Positions 16,973 through 26,085 of a stretch of 64,000 nt of DNA are shown here, piece after piece. The notes under the pieces are model-generated. The model did not search any database and was not told the DNA's origin. It was given only the letters and a program-made list of their open reading frames with translations. The translations under genes and the position numbers were made by a program. Where the stretch lies: assembly GCF_015291725.1 (NCBI RefSeq), contig NZ_CP030038.1, forward strand, positions 2,779,001 through 2,843,000. The letters run 5' to 3'. Each line of letters starts with the position of its first letter. Within the stretch, counting starts at the first letter, position 1. Source of the stretch: Bradyrhizobium sp. CCBAU 51765. GTDB taxonomy: Bacteria > Pseudomonadota > Alphaproteobacteria > Rhizobiales > Xanthobacteraceae.

Positions 16973-17401
16973 TCACCCTGCGTTCGCCTTCAGCCCCGCC
17001 GCCTGGATACCCGCCACAGCGCAGGCCTCGTCATTGTCGGAAGTGTCGCCCGACACGCCGACGGCGCCGAGCAGCGTCGTGCCGTCCATGATCAGCACGC
17101 CGCCGGGGACCGGCACCAGCGCGCCTTTGGCGATCGTGTTTACGGCATCGATGAAGTAGGCCTGCTCCTGCGCGCGCTGGAATAGAGCCCGCGAGCCCAT
17201 GCCCATCGCGAGGGCGCCATAGGCCTTGCCGTGCGCGATCTCGGCGCGCATCAGGCTGGTGCCGTCCTGCGCGGCAGCGAGCTTGAGCACGCCGCGCGCG
17301 TCCAGGATGGTGACGACCAGCGGCTTCAGCTTGAGCTCGCCGGCTTTCGCGAAGGCGGCGTCGAGGATCTTGCGGGCGGTATCGAGCGTGAGGTCAGCCA
17401 T
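16973..17401 (-). CDS. GlcG/HbpS (DUF336) family protein
   Basis: The 142-residue single-domain protein has the GlcG/HbpS fold signature: TLDTARKILDAAFAKAGE at the start, VVTILDARGVLKLAAAQDG, and the glycine-rich VPVPGGVLIM ... GAVGVSGDTSDNDEACA. Members sit beside glycolate or diol oxidation genes; some bind haem. Its ATG (17399-17401) overlaps the TGA of the upstream FAD/Fe-S oxidase gene by 8 nt (ATGGCTGA), so the two are translationally coupled. A role as accessory to that oxidase is inferred from this linkage. Confidence 0.85.
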   Translation of the reverse strand: MADLTLDTARKILDAAFAKAGELKLKPLVVTILDARGVLKLAAAQDGTSLMRAEIAHGKAYGALAMGMGSRALFQRAQEQAYFIDAVNTIAKGALVPVPGGVLIMDGTTLLGAVGVSGDTSDNDEACAVAGIQAAGLKANAG

Positions 17402-20400
17402 GGCTGGGTTCCTTTGCAGCTTGAGAGGAGGAATGGGTTTCGGCGCGATCGAAACTCATCGCCAGCACGCGCGCGACGTGAAGCGCCTCGCGTTGCGTGC
17501 CGTCATGGATCTGGTGCCGGCACGAGGTGCCGTCGGCGACGACCAGCGTATCCTGGTCCGCGCGCCGGACGGCAGGCAGCAGCGACAGCTCGGCCATCTC
17601 GATCGAGGCGTCATAAGTGTCCGCGCCGTAACCGAAGGCGCCGGCCATGCCGCAGCAGCTGGACTCGATGGTCTCGACCTTCAGGCCGGGGACGAGGCGC
17701 AGCACCTGCTCGACCGGCTTGAAGGCGCCGAAGGACTTTTGATGGCAATGGCCGTGCACGATGGCTTTGTCGGCGACAGTGCCGAGCGGCAGCTGCAGCC
17801 GGCCGGCCTCGGCCTCGCGCACCAGAAACTCCTCGAAGGTGAGGGCATGGGCGCCGACGGCCTTGGCGTCGTTGTCCTTGCGCAGCGAGGCGAGCTCGTC
17901 GCGCAGCGTCAGCAGGCAGCTCGGCTCGAGCCCGACGATCGGCACGCCGCGCGCCGCGAAGGGCGCGAAGGCAGCCACCAGCCGATCGAGCTCGGCCCTC
18001 GCTTCATCGACGAGGCCGGCTGAGAGGAACGTGCGGCCGCAACACAGTGGGCGGCTGCCGTTCGCATGCTTCGGCAGATGCACGCGATAGCCGCCGACCA
18101 CCAGAACGCGTAGCGCCGCATCGAGATTCTCGCGCTCATAGATCCGGTTGAACGTGTCGGCGAACAGCACGACCTCCCGGCCGCCCTCCGGGCCGACGCT
18201 GTCGGCGGGCGGCACGAACACGTCGCTGCGGAAGGCGGGCAGGGCCCTGCGCGCGCTGATGCCGGCAAAGCGCTCGACCAGCTTTCGCAACAGCGGGCTG
18301 CGATTGCGCAAATTGGCCAGCGGCGCGAAGCGCGACGCGAGTCCGGCATAGCGCGGGAGGTAGCCCACAAGCCGATCCCGCAACGTCAGGCCGTGCGTGG
18401 CAGCGCGCGCGGCCAGCACCTCGATCTTCATCTTGGCCATGTCGACCCCGGTCGGGCATTCATGGCGGCAGGCCTTGCAGGAGACACAGAGCTTCAGCGT
18501 CTCCATCATCTCGTCTGACGCCAACGCGTCGGGGCCGAGCTGGCCCGAGATCGCAAGCCGCAGCGTGTTCGCACGCCCTCGCGTGACATCCTTCTCGTTG
18601 CGCGTCGCGCGATAGGAGGGGCACATCACGCCGCCCTCGAGCTTGCGACAGGCGCCGTTGTTGTTGCACATCTCGACCGCGCCCTGGAAGCCGCCGCCGG
18701 CGCCGGGATAGGCTGACCAGTCGAGTTTTGTTTTCAGCTCGGCGACGCGATAGTCGGGCTTGAATCGGAACAGCGAGCGGTCGTCCATTTTGGGCGCATC
18801 GACGATCTTGCCGGGATTGAGGACGCCCTCGGGATCGAAGCGCTGCTTCACCTCCCTGAAATCGACGACGAGACGCTCGCCGAACATGGTCTCGTGGAAT
18901 TCCGAGCGCACCAGCCCGTCGCCATGCTCGCCGGAATGCGAGCCCTTGTACTCGCGCACCAGCGCAAACGCCTCCTCGGCGATGGCACGCATCGCCTTGA
19001 CGTCCTTCTCCAGCTTCAGGTTCAGCACCGGACGCACATGCAGGCAGCCCTCCGAGGCATGCGCATACATCGTGCCGCTGGTGCCGTGCCTGGCGAACAC
19101 CTCGTTCAGCCGCGCCGTGTAGTCGGCGAGATGCGGCAGCGGCACCGCGCAGTCCTCGACGAAGGAGACCGGCTTGCCCTCCTGCTTCATCGACATCATG
19201 ACATTGAGGCCGGCGGCGCGGAAATCGGCAATGCCGCTCTGCAGCGCGGGCTCGGTGATCTCCACCACGCCGCCCCATTTGCGCTTGTCGTTGTTCCAGC
19301 CGAAGCCGAGGTCCCCCATCAGTTCGCCGAGCTGCCTGAGCCGCGCCAGATTGTCCGCCTGGTCTTCCTCCGCAAACTCCACCACCAGCACCGCGTCCGG
19401 ATCGCCCTTGATCGCCGCATTGATGATCGGCTTGAACATCGCGATGTCGCGGCCTAGCGCGATCATGGTGCGGTCGACCAGCTCGACCGCGATCGGCTTG
19501 AGTTTCACCAGATGCTGGGCCGCATCCATCGCCTGGTAAAAGCTGCCGAAATGACAGACGCCGAGCGCCTTGTTGCGGATCACGGGCCAAAGCTTCAGCT
19601 CGACCTTGGTGGTGAAGGCGAGCGTGCCCTCGGAGCCGACCAGGAGATGCGCCATGTTGTTCGGCGCGTTGCGCGGCACCAAGGCGTCGAGATTGTAGCC
19701 GCCGACGCGGCGCTGCACCTTGGGGAAGCGTGTCGCGATCTCGTCGGCCTCGCGGGCTCCGAGATCGAGCATGTCGCGGAACAAGGCGCGGGTGCCGTCC
19801 CCAGCCTTGAGATCGGAGAGATCGCGCGAGACCTCGCCAAATTGGCTCAGCGTGCCGTCGGCGATGGCGGCCTCCATCGACAGCGTGTTGTCACGCATCG
19901 TGCCGTAGCGAAGCGAGCGGCCGCCGCAGGAATTGTTGCCGGCCATGCCGCCGATGGTGGCGCGCGAGGCGGTGGAGACGTCCACCGGAAACCACAGGCC
20001 GTGCTTCCTGAGCTGGCGGTTGAGGTCGTCGAGCACGATGCCGGGCTCGACCACGCAGGTGCGGCCTTCGACATCGAGCGACAGGATCCGGTTCAGATGC
20101 TTGGAGAGATCGACCACCAGGCCGTCGTTGACGGTCTGGCCGCATTGCGAGGTGCCGCCGCCGCGAGGGGTGACCTTCAGCCCCTCGTCGCGGGCGATCG
20201 CCAGTGCCCGCAGCGCCTCGTCCATGCTGCGCGGCACCACCACGCCGGCCGGCATGATCTGGTAGAACGAGGCGTCGGTGGCGTAGCGGCCGCGGCTGAA
20301 GGGGTCGAACAGGACGTCGCCAGTGATTTCCCGGGCCAGACGTGCCGCCAGACCGTCTTTTTGGACCGATTCCGGTGATTTTCCAGCCACTTCCGCCGCC

Positions 20401-20429
20401 ATGGTCCGCTCTTGCCCGTTCGCCTGCAC
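17394..20429 (-). CDS. FAD-linked oxidase fused to Fe-S/CCG domains (glycolate/D-lactate dehydrogenase-like)
   Basis: The 1011-residue protein joins a GlcD-like half and a GlcF-like half. The FAD-binding PCMH domain (about 50-290) has TPRGGGTSQCG and GMAGNNSCGG. An FAD-oxidase C-terminal domain follows to about 540. Two Fe-S motifs come next (CNNNGACRK ... MCPS and CVSCKACRHECPTG). Two CCG motifs close it (PLCCGRTF, SSCCGMAGAFGYG). It should oxidise a 2-hydroxy acid and pass electrons to a membrane carrier. The GTG start at 20429 is preceded by GGGAGGC at good spacing; the ATG at 20402 is an alternative. The divergent serine-glyoxylate aminotransferase gene fits a glycolate-to-glyoxylate step. 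Confidence 0.88.
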   Translation of the reverse strand: MQANGQERTMAAEVAGKSPESVQKDGLAARLAREITGDVLFDPFSRGRYATDASFYQIMPAGVVVPRSMDEALRALAIARDEGLKVTPRGGGTSQCGQTVNDGLVVDLSKHLNRILSLDVEGRTCVVEPGIVLDDLNRQLRKHGLWFPVDVSTASRATIGGMAGNNSCGGRSLRYGTMRDNTLSMEAAIADGTLSQFGEVSRDLSDLKAGDGTRALFRDMLDLGAREADEIATRFPKVQRRVGGYNLDALVPRNAPNNMAHLLVGSEGTLAFTTKVELKLWPVIRNKALGVCHFGSFYQAMDAAQHLVKLKPIAVELVDRTMIALGRDIAMFKPIINAAIKGDPDAVLVVEFAEEDQADNLARLRQLGELMGDLGFGWNNDKRKWGGVVEITEPALQSGIADFRAAGLNVMMSMKQEGKPVSFVEDCAVPLPHLADYTARLNEVFARHGTSGTMYAHASEGCLHVRPVLNLKLEKDVKAMRAIAEEAFALVREYKGSHSGEHGDGLVRSEFHETMFGERLVVDFREVKQRFDPEGVLNPGKIVDAPKMDDRSLFRFKPDYRVAELKTKLDWSAYPGAGGGFQGAVEMCNNNGACRKLEGGVMCPSYRATRNEKDVTRGRANTLRLAISGQLGPDALASDEMMETLKLCVSCKACRHECPTGVDMAKMKIEVLAARAATHGLTLRDRLVGYLPRYAGLASRFAPLANLRNRSPLLRKLVERFAGISARRALPAFRSDVFVPPADSVGPEGGREVVLFADTFNRIYERENLDAALRVLVVGGYRVHLPKHANGSRPLCCGRTFLSAGLVDEARAELDRLVAAFAPFAARGVPIVGLEPSCLLTLRDELASLRKDNDAKAVGAHALTFEEFLVREAEAGRLQLPLGTVADKAIVHGHCHQKSFGAFKPVEQVLRLVPGLKVETIESSCCGMAGAFGYGADTYDASIEMAELSLLPAVRRADQDTLVVADGTSCRHQIHDGTQREALHVARVLAMSFDRAETHSSSQAAKEPSHG

Positions 20430-20607
20430 CGTCTTTGCCTCCCGTCACGGCCCTTGGCAAGCGAGCCCTGCTTCTTGTGCATTGACGGACTCCGCCGGGC
20501 GAGGGACAAGCCCGGCGAATAGTGATATGCGAGCGGCTCGCCGGAGCCTCAATGCGGGCTGACGGACGCCAGAGCCAAGACAGCCTCAACGACCGGGAAG
20601 GACGCCG

Positions 20608-21807
20608 ATGACCGTGCATAGTGGAAGGCATTTCCTACAGATTCCAGGACCGACCAACGTGCCCGACCGGGTGCTGCGGGCGATGGACATGCCGACGCTG
20701 GACCACCGCGGTCCGGAGTTCGCCGAGCTCGGTTTCGCCGTTCTCGCTGCGATGCAGCGCGTGTTCCGCACCAAGCAGCCCGTGATCATCTTCCCCTCGT
20801 CGGGCACCGGCGCCTGGGAAGCGGCGATGGTCAATGTGTTCGCGCCCGGCGACAAGGTCCTGATGTGCGAGACCGGCCAGTTCGCCGTGCTGTGGCGCGG
20901 CATCGCCGACAAGTTCAAGCTCGACGTCGACTTCATTCCGGGCGACTGGCGCCACGGCGCCGATATCGCCGAGATCGAGAAGCGCCTCGCCGCCGACAAG
21001 CAGCACAAGATCAAGGCGGTCTGCGTCGTCCACAACGAGACCTCGACCGGCTGCGTCACACCCCCGCTCGAAGTGCGCAAGCTGCTCGATCGCGTCAAGC
21101 ATCCGGCGCTGCTGATGGTCGACACCATCTCCGGCCTTGGCTCGATGGAATATGAGCACGATGCCTGGGGCATCGATGTTTCGGTCGCCGGCTCCCAGAA
21201 GGGCCTGATGCTGCCACCGGGGCTCGGCTTCAACGCCGTCTCGGAGAAGGCGCTTGCCGCGGCCAAGGCCAACCCGGGCATGCGTTCCTATTGGGATTGG
21301 CAGGAGGTGATCAACTTCAACAAGCTCGGCACCTTCCCCTATACGCCCGCCACCAACCTGCTCTACGGCCTGCGCGAAGCGGTCAAGATGCTGGAAGAGG
21401 AGGGGTTGGAGAACGTCTGGACCCGCCACAAGCGCCACAGCGCTGCGACGCGCGCCGCGGTCAAGGTCTGGGGCCTGGAGACGCAATGTGCCGATCCCGC
21501 CGCGCATTCGCCGGCGCTGACCGGTGTGCGCGTGCCGGAAGGACACGACGCCGACGCCTTCCGCAAGGTCGTGCTGGAAAATTTCGACATGTCGCTCGGC
21601 ACCGGCCTGAACAAGGTCAAGGGCAAGGTGTTCCGCATCGGCCATATCGGCCATTTCAACGACCTGATGCTGATGGGCACGCTCGCCGGCGTCGAGATGG
21701 GCCTGGATCTTGCAAAGATCCCGCACCGGAGCGGCGGCGTGCTCGCGGCCATGGACGTCCTGAAGGGACGCGACGCGGTGCCGATGGCCAAGGCCCAGGT
21801 GGCTTGA
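20608..21807 (+). CDS. sgaA: Serine-glyoxylate aminotransferase-like PLP enzyme
   Basis: The 399-residue class V aminotransferase opens with LQIPGPTNVPDRVLRAM and DHRGPEFAEL. It has the cofactor-contact segment PSSGTGAWEAAMVN, an Asp-containing MVDTISGLGS, and the PLP lysine in GSQKGLMLPPG. This is the alanine/serine-glyoxylate aminotransferase family, which makes glycine from glyoxylate using serine as donor. It is divergent from the 2-hydroxyacid oxidase gene (178-bp gap), which could supply glyoxylate, and is followed by a crotonase and a TctCBA importer. The exact amino donor is inferred. Confidence 0.82.
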   Translation: MTVHSGRHFLQIPGPTNVPDRVLRAMDMPTLDHRGPEFAELGFAVLAAMQRVFRTKQPVIIFPSSGTGAWEAAMVNVFAPGDKVLMCETGQFAVLWRGIADKFKLDVDFIPGDWRHGADIAEIEKRLAADKQHKIKAVCVVHNETSTGCVTPPLEVRKLLDRVKHPALLMVDTISGLGSMEYEHDAWGIDVSVAGSQKGLMLPPGLGFNAVSEKALAAAKANPGMRSYWDWQEVINFNKLGTFPYTPATNLLYGLREAVKMLEEEGLENVWTRHKRHSAATRAAVKVWGLETQCADPAAHSPALTGVRVPEGHDADAFRKVVLENFDMSLGTGLNKVKGKVFRIGHIGHFNDLMLMGTLAGVEMGLDLAKIPHRSGGVLAAMDVLKGRDAVPMAKAQVA

Positions 21808-21868
21808 GGCCTGAATAGCTTGAAGGTTCAGGTGGCCTGAACCGGCGTAACGAAGAAGAGAGCGCGCG

Positions 21869-22666
21869 ATGAACGCACCGACGACTGCCAACGAAGACCT
21901 GCTCTACTCCGTCGAGGACGGCATCGCGCGGATCACCTTCAACCGCCCGCAGGCGCGCAACGCCATGACCTTCGCCATGTATGACCGCATGGCGGAGATC
22001 TGCCAGGAGATCAATGCCGATCGCTCGATCAAGGCGCTGATCCTGACCGGTGCCGGCGACAAGGCGTTCGCCTCCGGCACCGACATCTCGCAATTCCGTG
22101 CCTTCAAGACCGCGCAGGATGCGCTCGACTACGAGGCGCGGATCGACCGCGTGCTCGGCACGCTCGAGCAGTGCCGTGTGCCCGTGATCGCGGCCATTGC
22201 CGGCGCCTGCACCGGCGGCGGCGCCGGCATCGCGGCCTGCTGCGACCTGCGCATCGGCACCGAGACGACGCGGATGGGCTTTCCGATCGCGCGCACGCTC
22301 GGCAACTGCCTGTCGATGTCGAACGTCAGCCGCATCGTCGCGCTGGTCGGCCCCGCCCGCACCAAGGACATGATCTTCAAGGCGCGCCTCGTCGAGGCAC
22401 AGGAAGCGCTGGCGCTCGGCCTGCTCAACGAGGTCGTGCCCGACGTCGAGACGCTGCAACGCCGCGCCGACGAGACCGCAAAGCTCGTTGCCAGCCACGC
22501 GCCGCTCACGCTGGAGGCGACCAAGGAGGCGGTGCGCCGCATCCGCCGCACGCTGTCGCGCGAGGAGGGCGAGGACCTGATCCTGAAGGCCTATATGAGC
22601 GAAGATTTCCGCGAGGGCATGGATGCCTTCCTCAACAAACGGGCGCCCGTCTGGAAGGGCAAGTAA
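21869..22666 (+). CDS. Crotonase-family protein lacking the usual hydratase glutamate
   Basis: The 265-residue protein has a good crotonase oxyanion hole (DKAFASGTDISQFR and GACTGGGAGIAACCDLR). Where hydratases carry the first catalytic Glu in a PE-x-x-x-G-x-x-P loop, this protein reads FPIARTLGNCLS. So it is probably not a simple enoyl-CoA hydratase; an isomerase, lyase, thioesterase or decarboxylase-type reaction is more likely. It lies 61 nt after sgaA and 144 nt before the Tct transporter, all on the same strand. A CaiB-type CoA-transferase further on could make its CoA substrate. Confidence 0.84.
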   Translation: MNAPTTANEDLLYSVEDGIARITFNRPQARNAMTFAMYDRMAEICQEINADRSIKALILTGAGDKAFASGTDISQFRAFKTAQDALDYEARIDRVLGTLEQCRVPVIAAIAGACTGGGAGIAACCDLRIGTETTRMGFPIARTLGNCLSMSNVSRIVALVGPARTKDMIFKARLVEAQEALALGLLNEVVPDVETLQRRADETAKLVASHAPLTLEATKEAVRRIRRTLSREEGEDLILKAYMSEDFREGMDAFLNKRAPVWKGK

Positions 22667-22810
22667 ACTCACGCGCTATCGGCGTCGTCCGTCGAAAGTC
22701 ATAGGCGCCGAATTGCCGGGCTGCTTGCACTCGTCAGCTTTAGTCCGCACTATGCAGGGATAGAATTCTTCCGCACTACAACTCAAAAAAGACATCAGGG
22801 GACGAAACTC

Positions 22811-23797
22811 GTGCGAATTTCAGTCAAAGCCGTCGGCGCTGCGGCGGCGCTGTTGTTGACCACGCCGGCCTTCGCCGGTTGGGAACCGACGAAGCCCGTC
22901 GAGATCGTGGTGGCCGCGGGCGCGGGCGGTGCCTCCGATCAGATGGCGCGGATGATGCAGGCCGCGATCCAGAAGAACAATCTGATGAAGCAGCCGATGG
23001 TCGTCTCGCTCAAGGGCGGCGCCTCGGGTGCGGAAGCGCTGATGTACATGAAATCCAGCGAGGGCGACCCGAACAAGGTGCTGATCGCCTATTCGCTGAT
23101 CTACATGCTGCCGCTGTCGGCCAAGATCCCGTTCAACTGGCGTGAGCTGACCCCGGTCTCCGTGGTCGCACTCGATCAGTTCGTGCTCTGGGACAACAGC
23201 GCGGGTCCCAAGACGTTGAAGGAGTTCGTGGCCGCGGCGAAGGCAGCAAGCTCGCCGTTCAAGATGGGCGGCACAGGCTCCAAGCGTGAGGATCACGTGC
23301 TGACCGTGTTCCTCGAGCAGAAGACCGGCGCGAAGTTCTCATATCTGCCCTACAAGTCCGGCGGCGAGGCCGCGACCCAGCTGGTCGGCAACCACACCGA
23401 GGCCAACGTCAACAATCCCTCGGAAAATCTGGAAGTCTGGCGCGCGGGCCAGGTGCGTCCGCTCTGCGTCTTCGACAAGGAACGCATCTCCTACACGACG
23501 AAAGTGACGGAGACGCAGTCCTGGGCCGACATCCCGACCTGCAAGGAGGAGGGCGTTGACGTGCAGTATCTGATGCTGCGCGCGATGTTCCTGCCCGGCA
23601 AGGCGACGCCGGAACAGCAGGCGTTCTATGTCGATCTGTTCCACAAGGTGACGCAGACCACGGAATACAAGGAGTACATGGAGAAGCAGGCGCTGAAGCC
23701 GATCTTCCTCACCGGCAAGGACATGGTGCAGTTCCTCGAGGAGGACGATGCGCTGAACAAGTCGCTGATGACGGAAGCCGGTTTCGTCGCGAAGTAG
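22811..23797 (+). CDS. tctC: Tripartite tricarboxylate transporter substrate-binding protein (TctC/Bug family)
   Basis: The 328-residue periplasmic binding protein has a signal peptide (MRISVKAVGAAAALLLTTPAFA) and the Bug-family opening WEPTKPVEIVVAAGAGGASDQMARMM. It also has the ligand-loop region KMGGTGSKREDHVLTVFL. These proteins bind small carboxylates with a water-bridged pocket; the ligand is unknown. The GTG start at 22811 lies after a purine-rich leader. The TctB and TctA subunits follow after a hairpin. Confidence 0.9.
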   Translation: MRISVKAVGAAAALLLTTPAFAGWEPTKPVEIVVAAGAGGASDQMARMMQAAIQKNNLMKQPMVVSLKGGASGAEALMYMKSSEGDPNKVLIAYSLIYMLPLSAKIPFNWRELTPVSVVALDQFVLWDNSAGPKTLKEFVAAAKAASSPFKMGGTGSKREDHVLTVFLEQKTGAKFSYLPYKSGGEAATQLVGNHTEANVNNPSENLEVWRAGQVRPLCVFDKERISYTTKVTETQSWADIPTCKEEGVDVQYLMLRAMFLPGKATPEQQAFYVDLFHKVTQTTEYKEYMEKQALKPIFLTGKDMVQFLEEDDALNKSLMTEAGFVAK

Positions 23798-23804
23798 CTG
23801 GTCT

Positions 23805-23832
23805 TCACCTCTTCCCGCAAGTGGAGAGGTGA
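23805..23832 (+). other. Intercistronic hairpin between tctC and tctB
   Basis: TCACCTCT (23805-23812) and AGAGGTGA (23825-23832) pair perfectly around CCCGCAAG-type sequence related to the dispersed repeat at 8685-8795. Its place directly after the binding-protein gene suits 3'-end protection or partial termination, giving more binding protein than permease. Confidence 0.5.
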
Positions 23833-23854
23833 TGGACCACAGCATTTGCTCACC

Positions 23855-24397
23855 ATGTCCCAAACCGAACTTGAAATCGTCGTCGACGATCCGACCGCGC
23901 CTGAAGACGACTCCCCCTCCGTCGTCTCTTCCGCGACGGTCGAGACCGTCGTCTGTCTCCTGCTGCTCGCGCTCGCCGCCACGCTCGGCTACGACAATTG
24001 GCGTACCGGCGCGTCCTGGGATGCGACCGGGCCGGAGCCAGGCTATTTCCCGTTCTACCTCGCCATTATCCTAGGCGGCGGCAGCCTCTACGGCCTGATC
24101 GCGGCGCTCCTCGCGCGGCGCGCGGTGCGTGAGACCTTTGTCACACGGGCGCAGGCCCGCCGCGTGATGGCGGTGTTCGTGCCGACGCTGCTGTTCTGCG
24201 CGGCGACACAGTTCCTCGGGCTTTACGTAGCGAGCTTCCTCCTGATCGCGGGCTTCATGCGCGTCGTCGGCAAGATCGCGCTGTGGAAGTCGCTGCTCAC
24301 CGCCTTCGTGTTCACGGCGATCATGTTCGTGACCTTCGACGTCGCCTTCGACGTCATCATGCCGAAAGGGCCGCTCGAAGCGGCCCTCGGCCGCTAG
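23855..24397 (+). CDS. tctB: Tripartite tricarboxylate transporter TctB family small subunit
   Basis: The 180-residue membrane protein has an acidic N-terminal tail of about 30 residues and four hydrophobic segments, with the TctB-like TGPEPGYFPFYLAIILGGGSLYGL. It partners TctA in the carrier. The ATG at 23855 was taken as the start; a TTG three codons earlier is possible and neither has a strong ribosome site. It ends 13 nt before tctA. Confidence 0.85.
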   Translation: MSQTELEIVVDDPTAPEDDSPSVVSSATVETVVCLLLLALAATLGYDNWRTGASWDATGPEPGYFPFYLAIILGGGSLYGLIAALLARRAVRETFVTRAQARRVMAVFVPTLLFCAATQFLGLYVASFLLIAGFMRVVGKIALWKSLLTAFVFTAIMFVTFDVAFDVIMPKGPLEAALGR

Positions 24398-24410
24398 GCG
24401 GGCCCGCGCG

Positions 24411-25928
24411 ATGGAAGCTTTCGGGCTCTTGCTACACGGTTTTGCCGTCCTGCTGACGTGGAAGACGCTCGTGCTGATGATGGTCGGGCTCGTGCTCGGC
24501 ATCTTCGTCGGCGTGCTGCCGGGGCTCGGCGGCCCCAATGGCGTCGCGATCCTGTTGCCGCTCACCTTCACGATGGACCCGACCTCGGCGATCGTGATGC
24601 TGTCCTGCATCTATTGGGGCGCGCTGTTCGGCGGTGCCATCACCTCGATCCTGTTCAACATCCCTGGCGAAGCCTGGTCGGTCGCGACCACCTTCGACGG
24701 TTATCCGATGGCGCAGCAGGGCCGGGCGGCGGAGGCGCTGACCGCGGCGTTCACCTCCTCCTTCATCGGCTCGCTGGTCGCGGTGCTGCTGATCACGTTC
24801 CTCGCGCCGATGATCTCGTCCTTCGCATTGAAGTTCGGCCCGCCGGAGTTCTTCGCGGTCTATCTGCTGACCTTCTGCTCCTTCGTCGGCCTCGGGCGCG
24901 AAGCCAAGCACAAGACGGTCATCTCGATGTCGCTGGGGCTGCTGCTCGCCGGCATCGGCATGGATACCGTGTCCGGCAACCTCCGCATGACCTTCGGCTC
25001 GCCGGAGCTACTTCGCGGCATCAACTTCCTGGTCGCCGTCATCGGCCTGTTCGGCATCAGCGAGATCCTGCTGACGATGGAGGAGCGGCTGGCGCTGCGG
25101 GGGCATGCGGCGGGCATTTCGCTCCGCGTCGTGCTCAGCGTCTGGAAGGACCTGCCGAAATACTGGGTGACGCTGCTGCGCTCCTCCTTCATCGGCTGCT
25201 GGCTCGGCATCACCCCCGGCGGCGCGATCGCGGCCTCCTTCATGGGCTACAATCTCGCCAAGCGCTTCGCCAAGGAGCCCGAAAGCTTCGGCAAAGGCCG
25301 CATCGAGGGTGTGTTCGCGCCGGAGACGGCGGCGCATGCCTCCGGCACCTCGGCCCTGCTGCCGATGCTGGCGCTCGGCATTCCCGGCTCGGGCACCGCG
25401 GCGATCCTGCTCGGCGGCCTGATGGTATGGGGGCTCAATCCGGGGCCGCTGCTGTTCGTCGAGCACAAGGACTTCGTCTGGGGCCTGATCGCCTCGATGT
25501 ATCTCGGCAACGTCGTCGGCCTCGTCCTGGTGCTGACGACGGTGCCGATCTTCGCTTCGATCCTCCGCGTGCCCTTTGCCGCGGTGGCGCCGATGATCGT
25601 GGTGTCCTGCGCGATCGGCGCCTATGCGATCCAGAACGCGATGTTCGACATCTGGCTGATGCTCGGCTTCGGAATCGTCGGCTACGTCTTCAAGAAGATC
25701 GGCATTCCCTTGGCGCCGTTCACCCTCGCGCTGGTGCTCGGCAATCGCGCCGAGGATGCCTTTCGCCTGTCGATGATCGGCGCCGGCGGAGACCTCAAGG
25801 TGTTCTGGTCGAACGGTCTGGTCGGCTCGATCACGACGCTGGCGATCGTGCTGCTGTTCTGGCCGGTGATCGACGGCTTGCTCGGCCGTGTCGGCTGGCG
25901 GCAGCAGGATAAAACGGCGACGCAATGA
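24411..25928 (+). CDS. tctA: Tripartite tricarboxylate transporter permease TctA
   Basis: The 505-residue permease has about twelve membrane segments and the two inverted TctA signature regions: LPGLGGPNGVAILLPLTF near residue 40, and ITPGGAIAASFMGYN with ALGIPGSGTAAILLGG in the second half. It transports a carboxylate delivered by the TctC protein, driven by an ion gradient. The gene ends the sgaA-crotonase-tct run; 157 bp of untranscribed-looking sequence separate it from the porin-like gene. Confidence 0.93.
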   Translation: MEAFGLLLHGFAVLLTWKTLVLMMVGLVLGIFVGVLPGLGGPNGVAILLPLTFTMDPTSAIVMLSCIYWGALFGGAITSILFNIPGEAWSVATTFDGYPMAQQGRAAEALTAAFTSSFIGSLVAVLLITFLAPMISSFALKFGPPEFFAVYLLTFCSFVGLGREAKHKTVISMSLGLLLAGIGMDTVSGNLRMTFGSPELLRGINFLVAVIGLFGISEILLTMEERLALRGHAAGISLRVVLSVWKDLPKYWVTLLRSSFIGCWLGITPGGAIAASFMGYNLAKRFAKEPESFGKGRIEGVFAPETAAHASGTSALLPMLALGIPGSGTAAILLGGLMVWGLNPGPLLFVEHKDFVWGLIASMYLGNVVGLVLVLTTVPIFASILRVPFAAVAPMIVVSCAIGAYAIQNAMFDIWLMLGFGIVGYVFKKIGIPLAPFTLALVLGNRAEDAFRLSMIGAGGDLKVFWSNGLVGSITTLAIVLLFWPVIDGLLGRVGWRQQDKTATQ

Positions 25929-26085
25929 AAGGTGAATTTGATCTGTGTCTTAGTTCTATCGTGTCGCCATAGTCCGGTCGCTGACGCCTAGTGGTTGTTC
26001 CCGAATGTTGCTGTCGCGCGACAGCCTGGGTCGGCCCTGGCGCTTATGCTGCTCGTGGATTTCTTGTTTTTCACGGGGCATTGCA

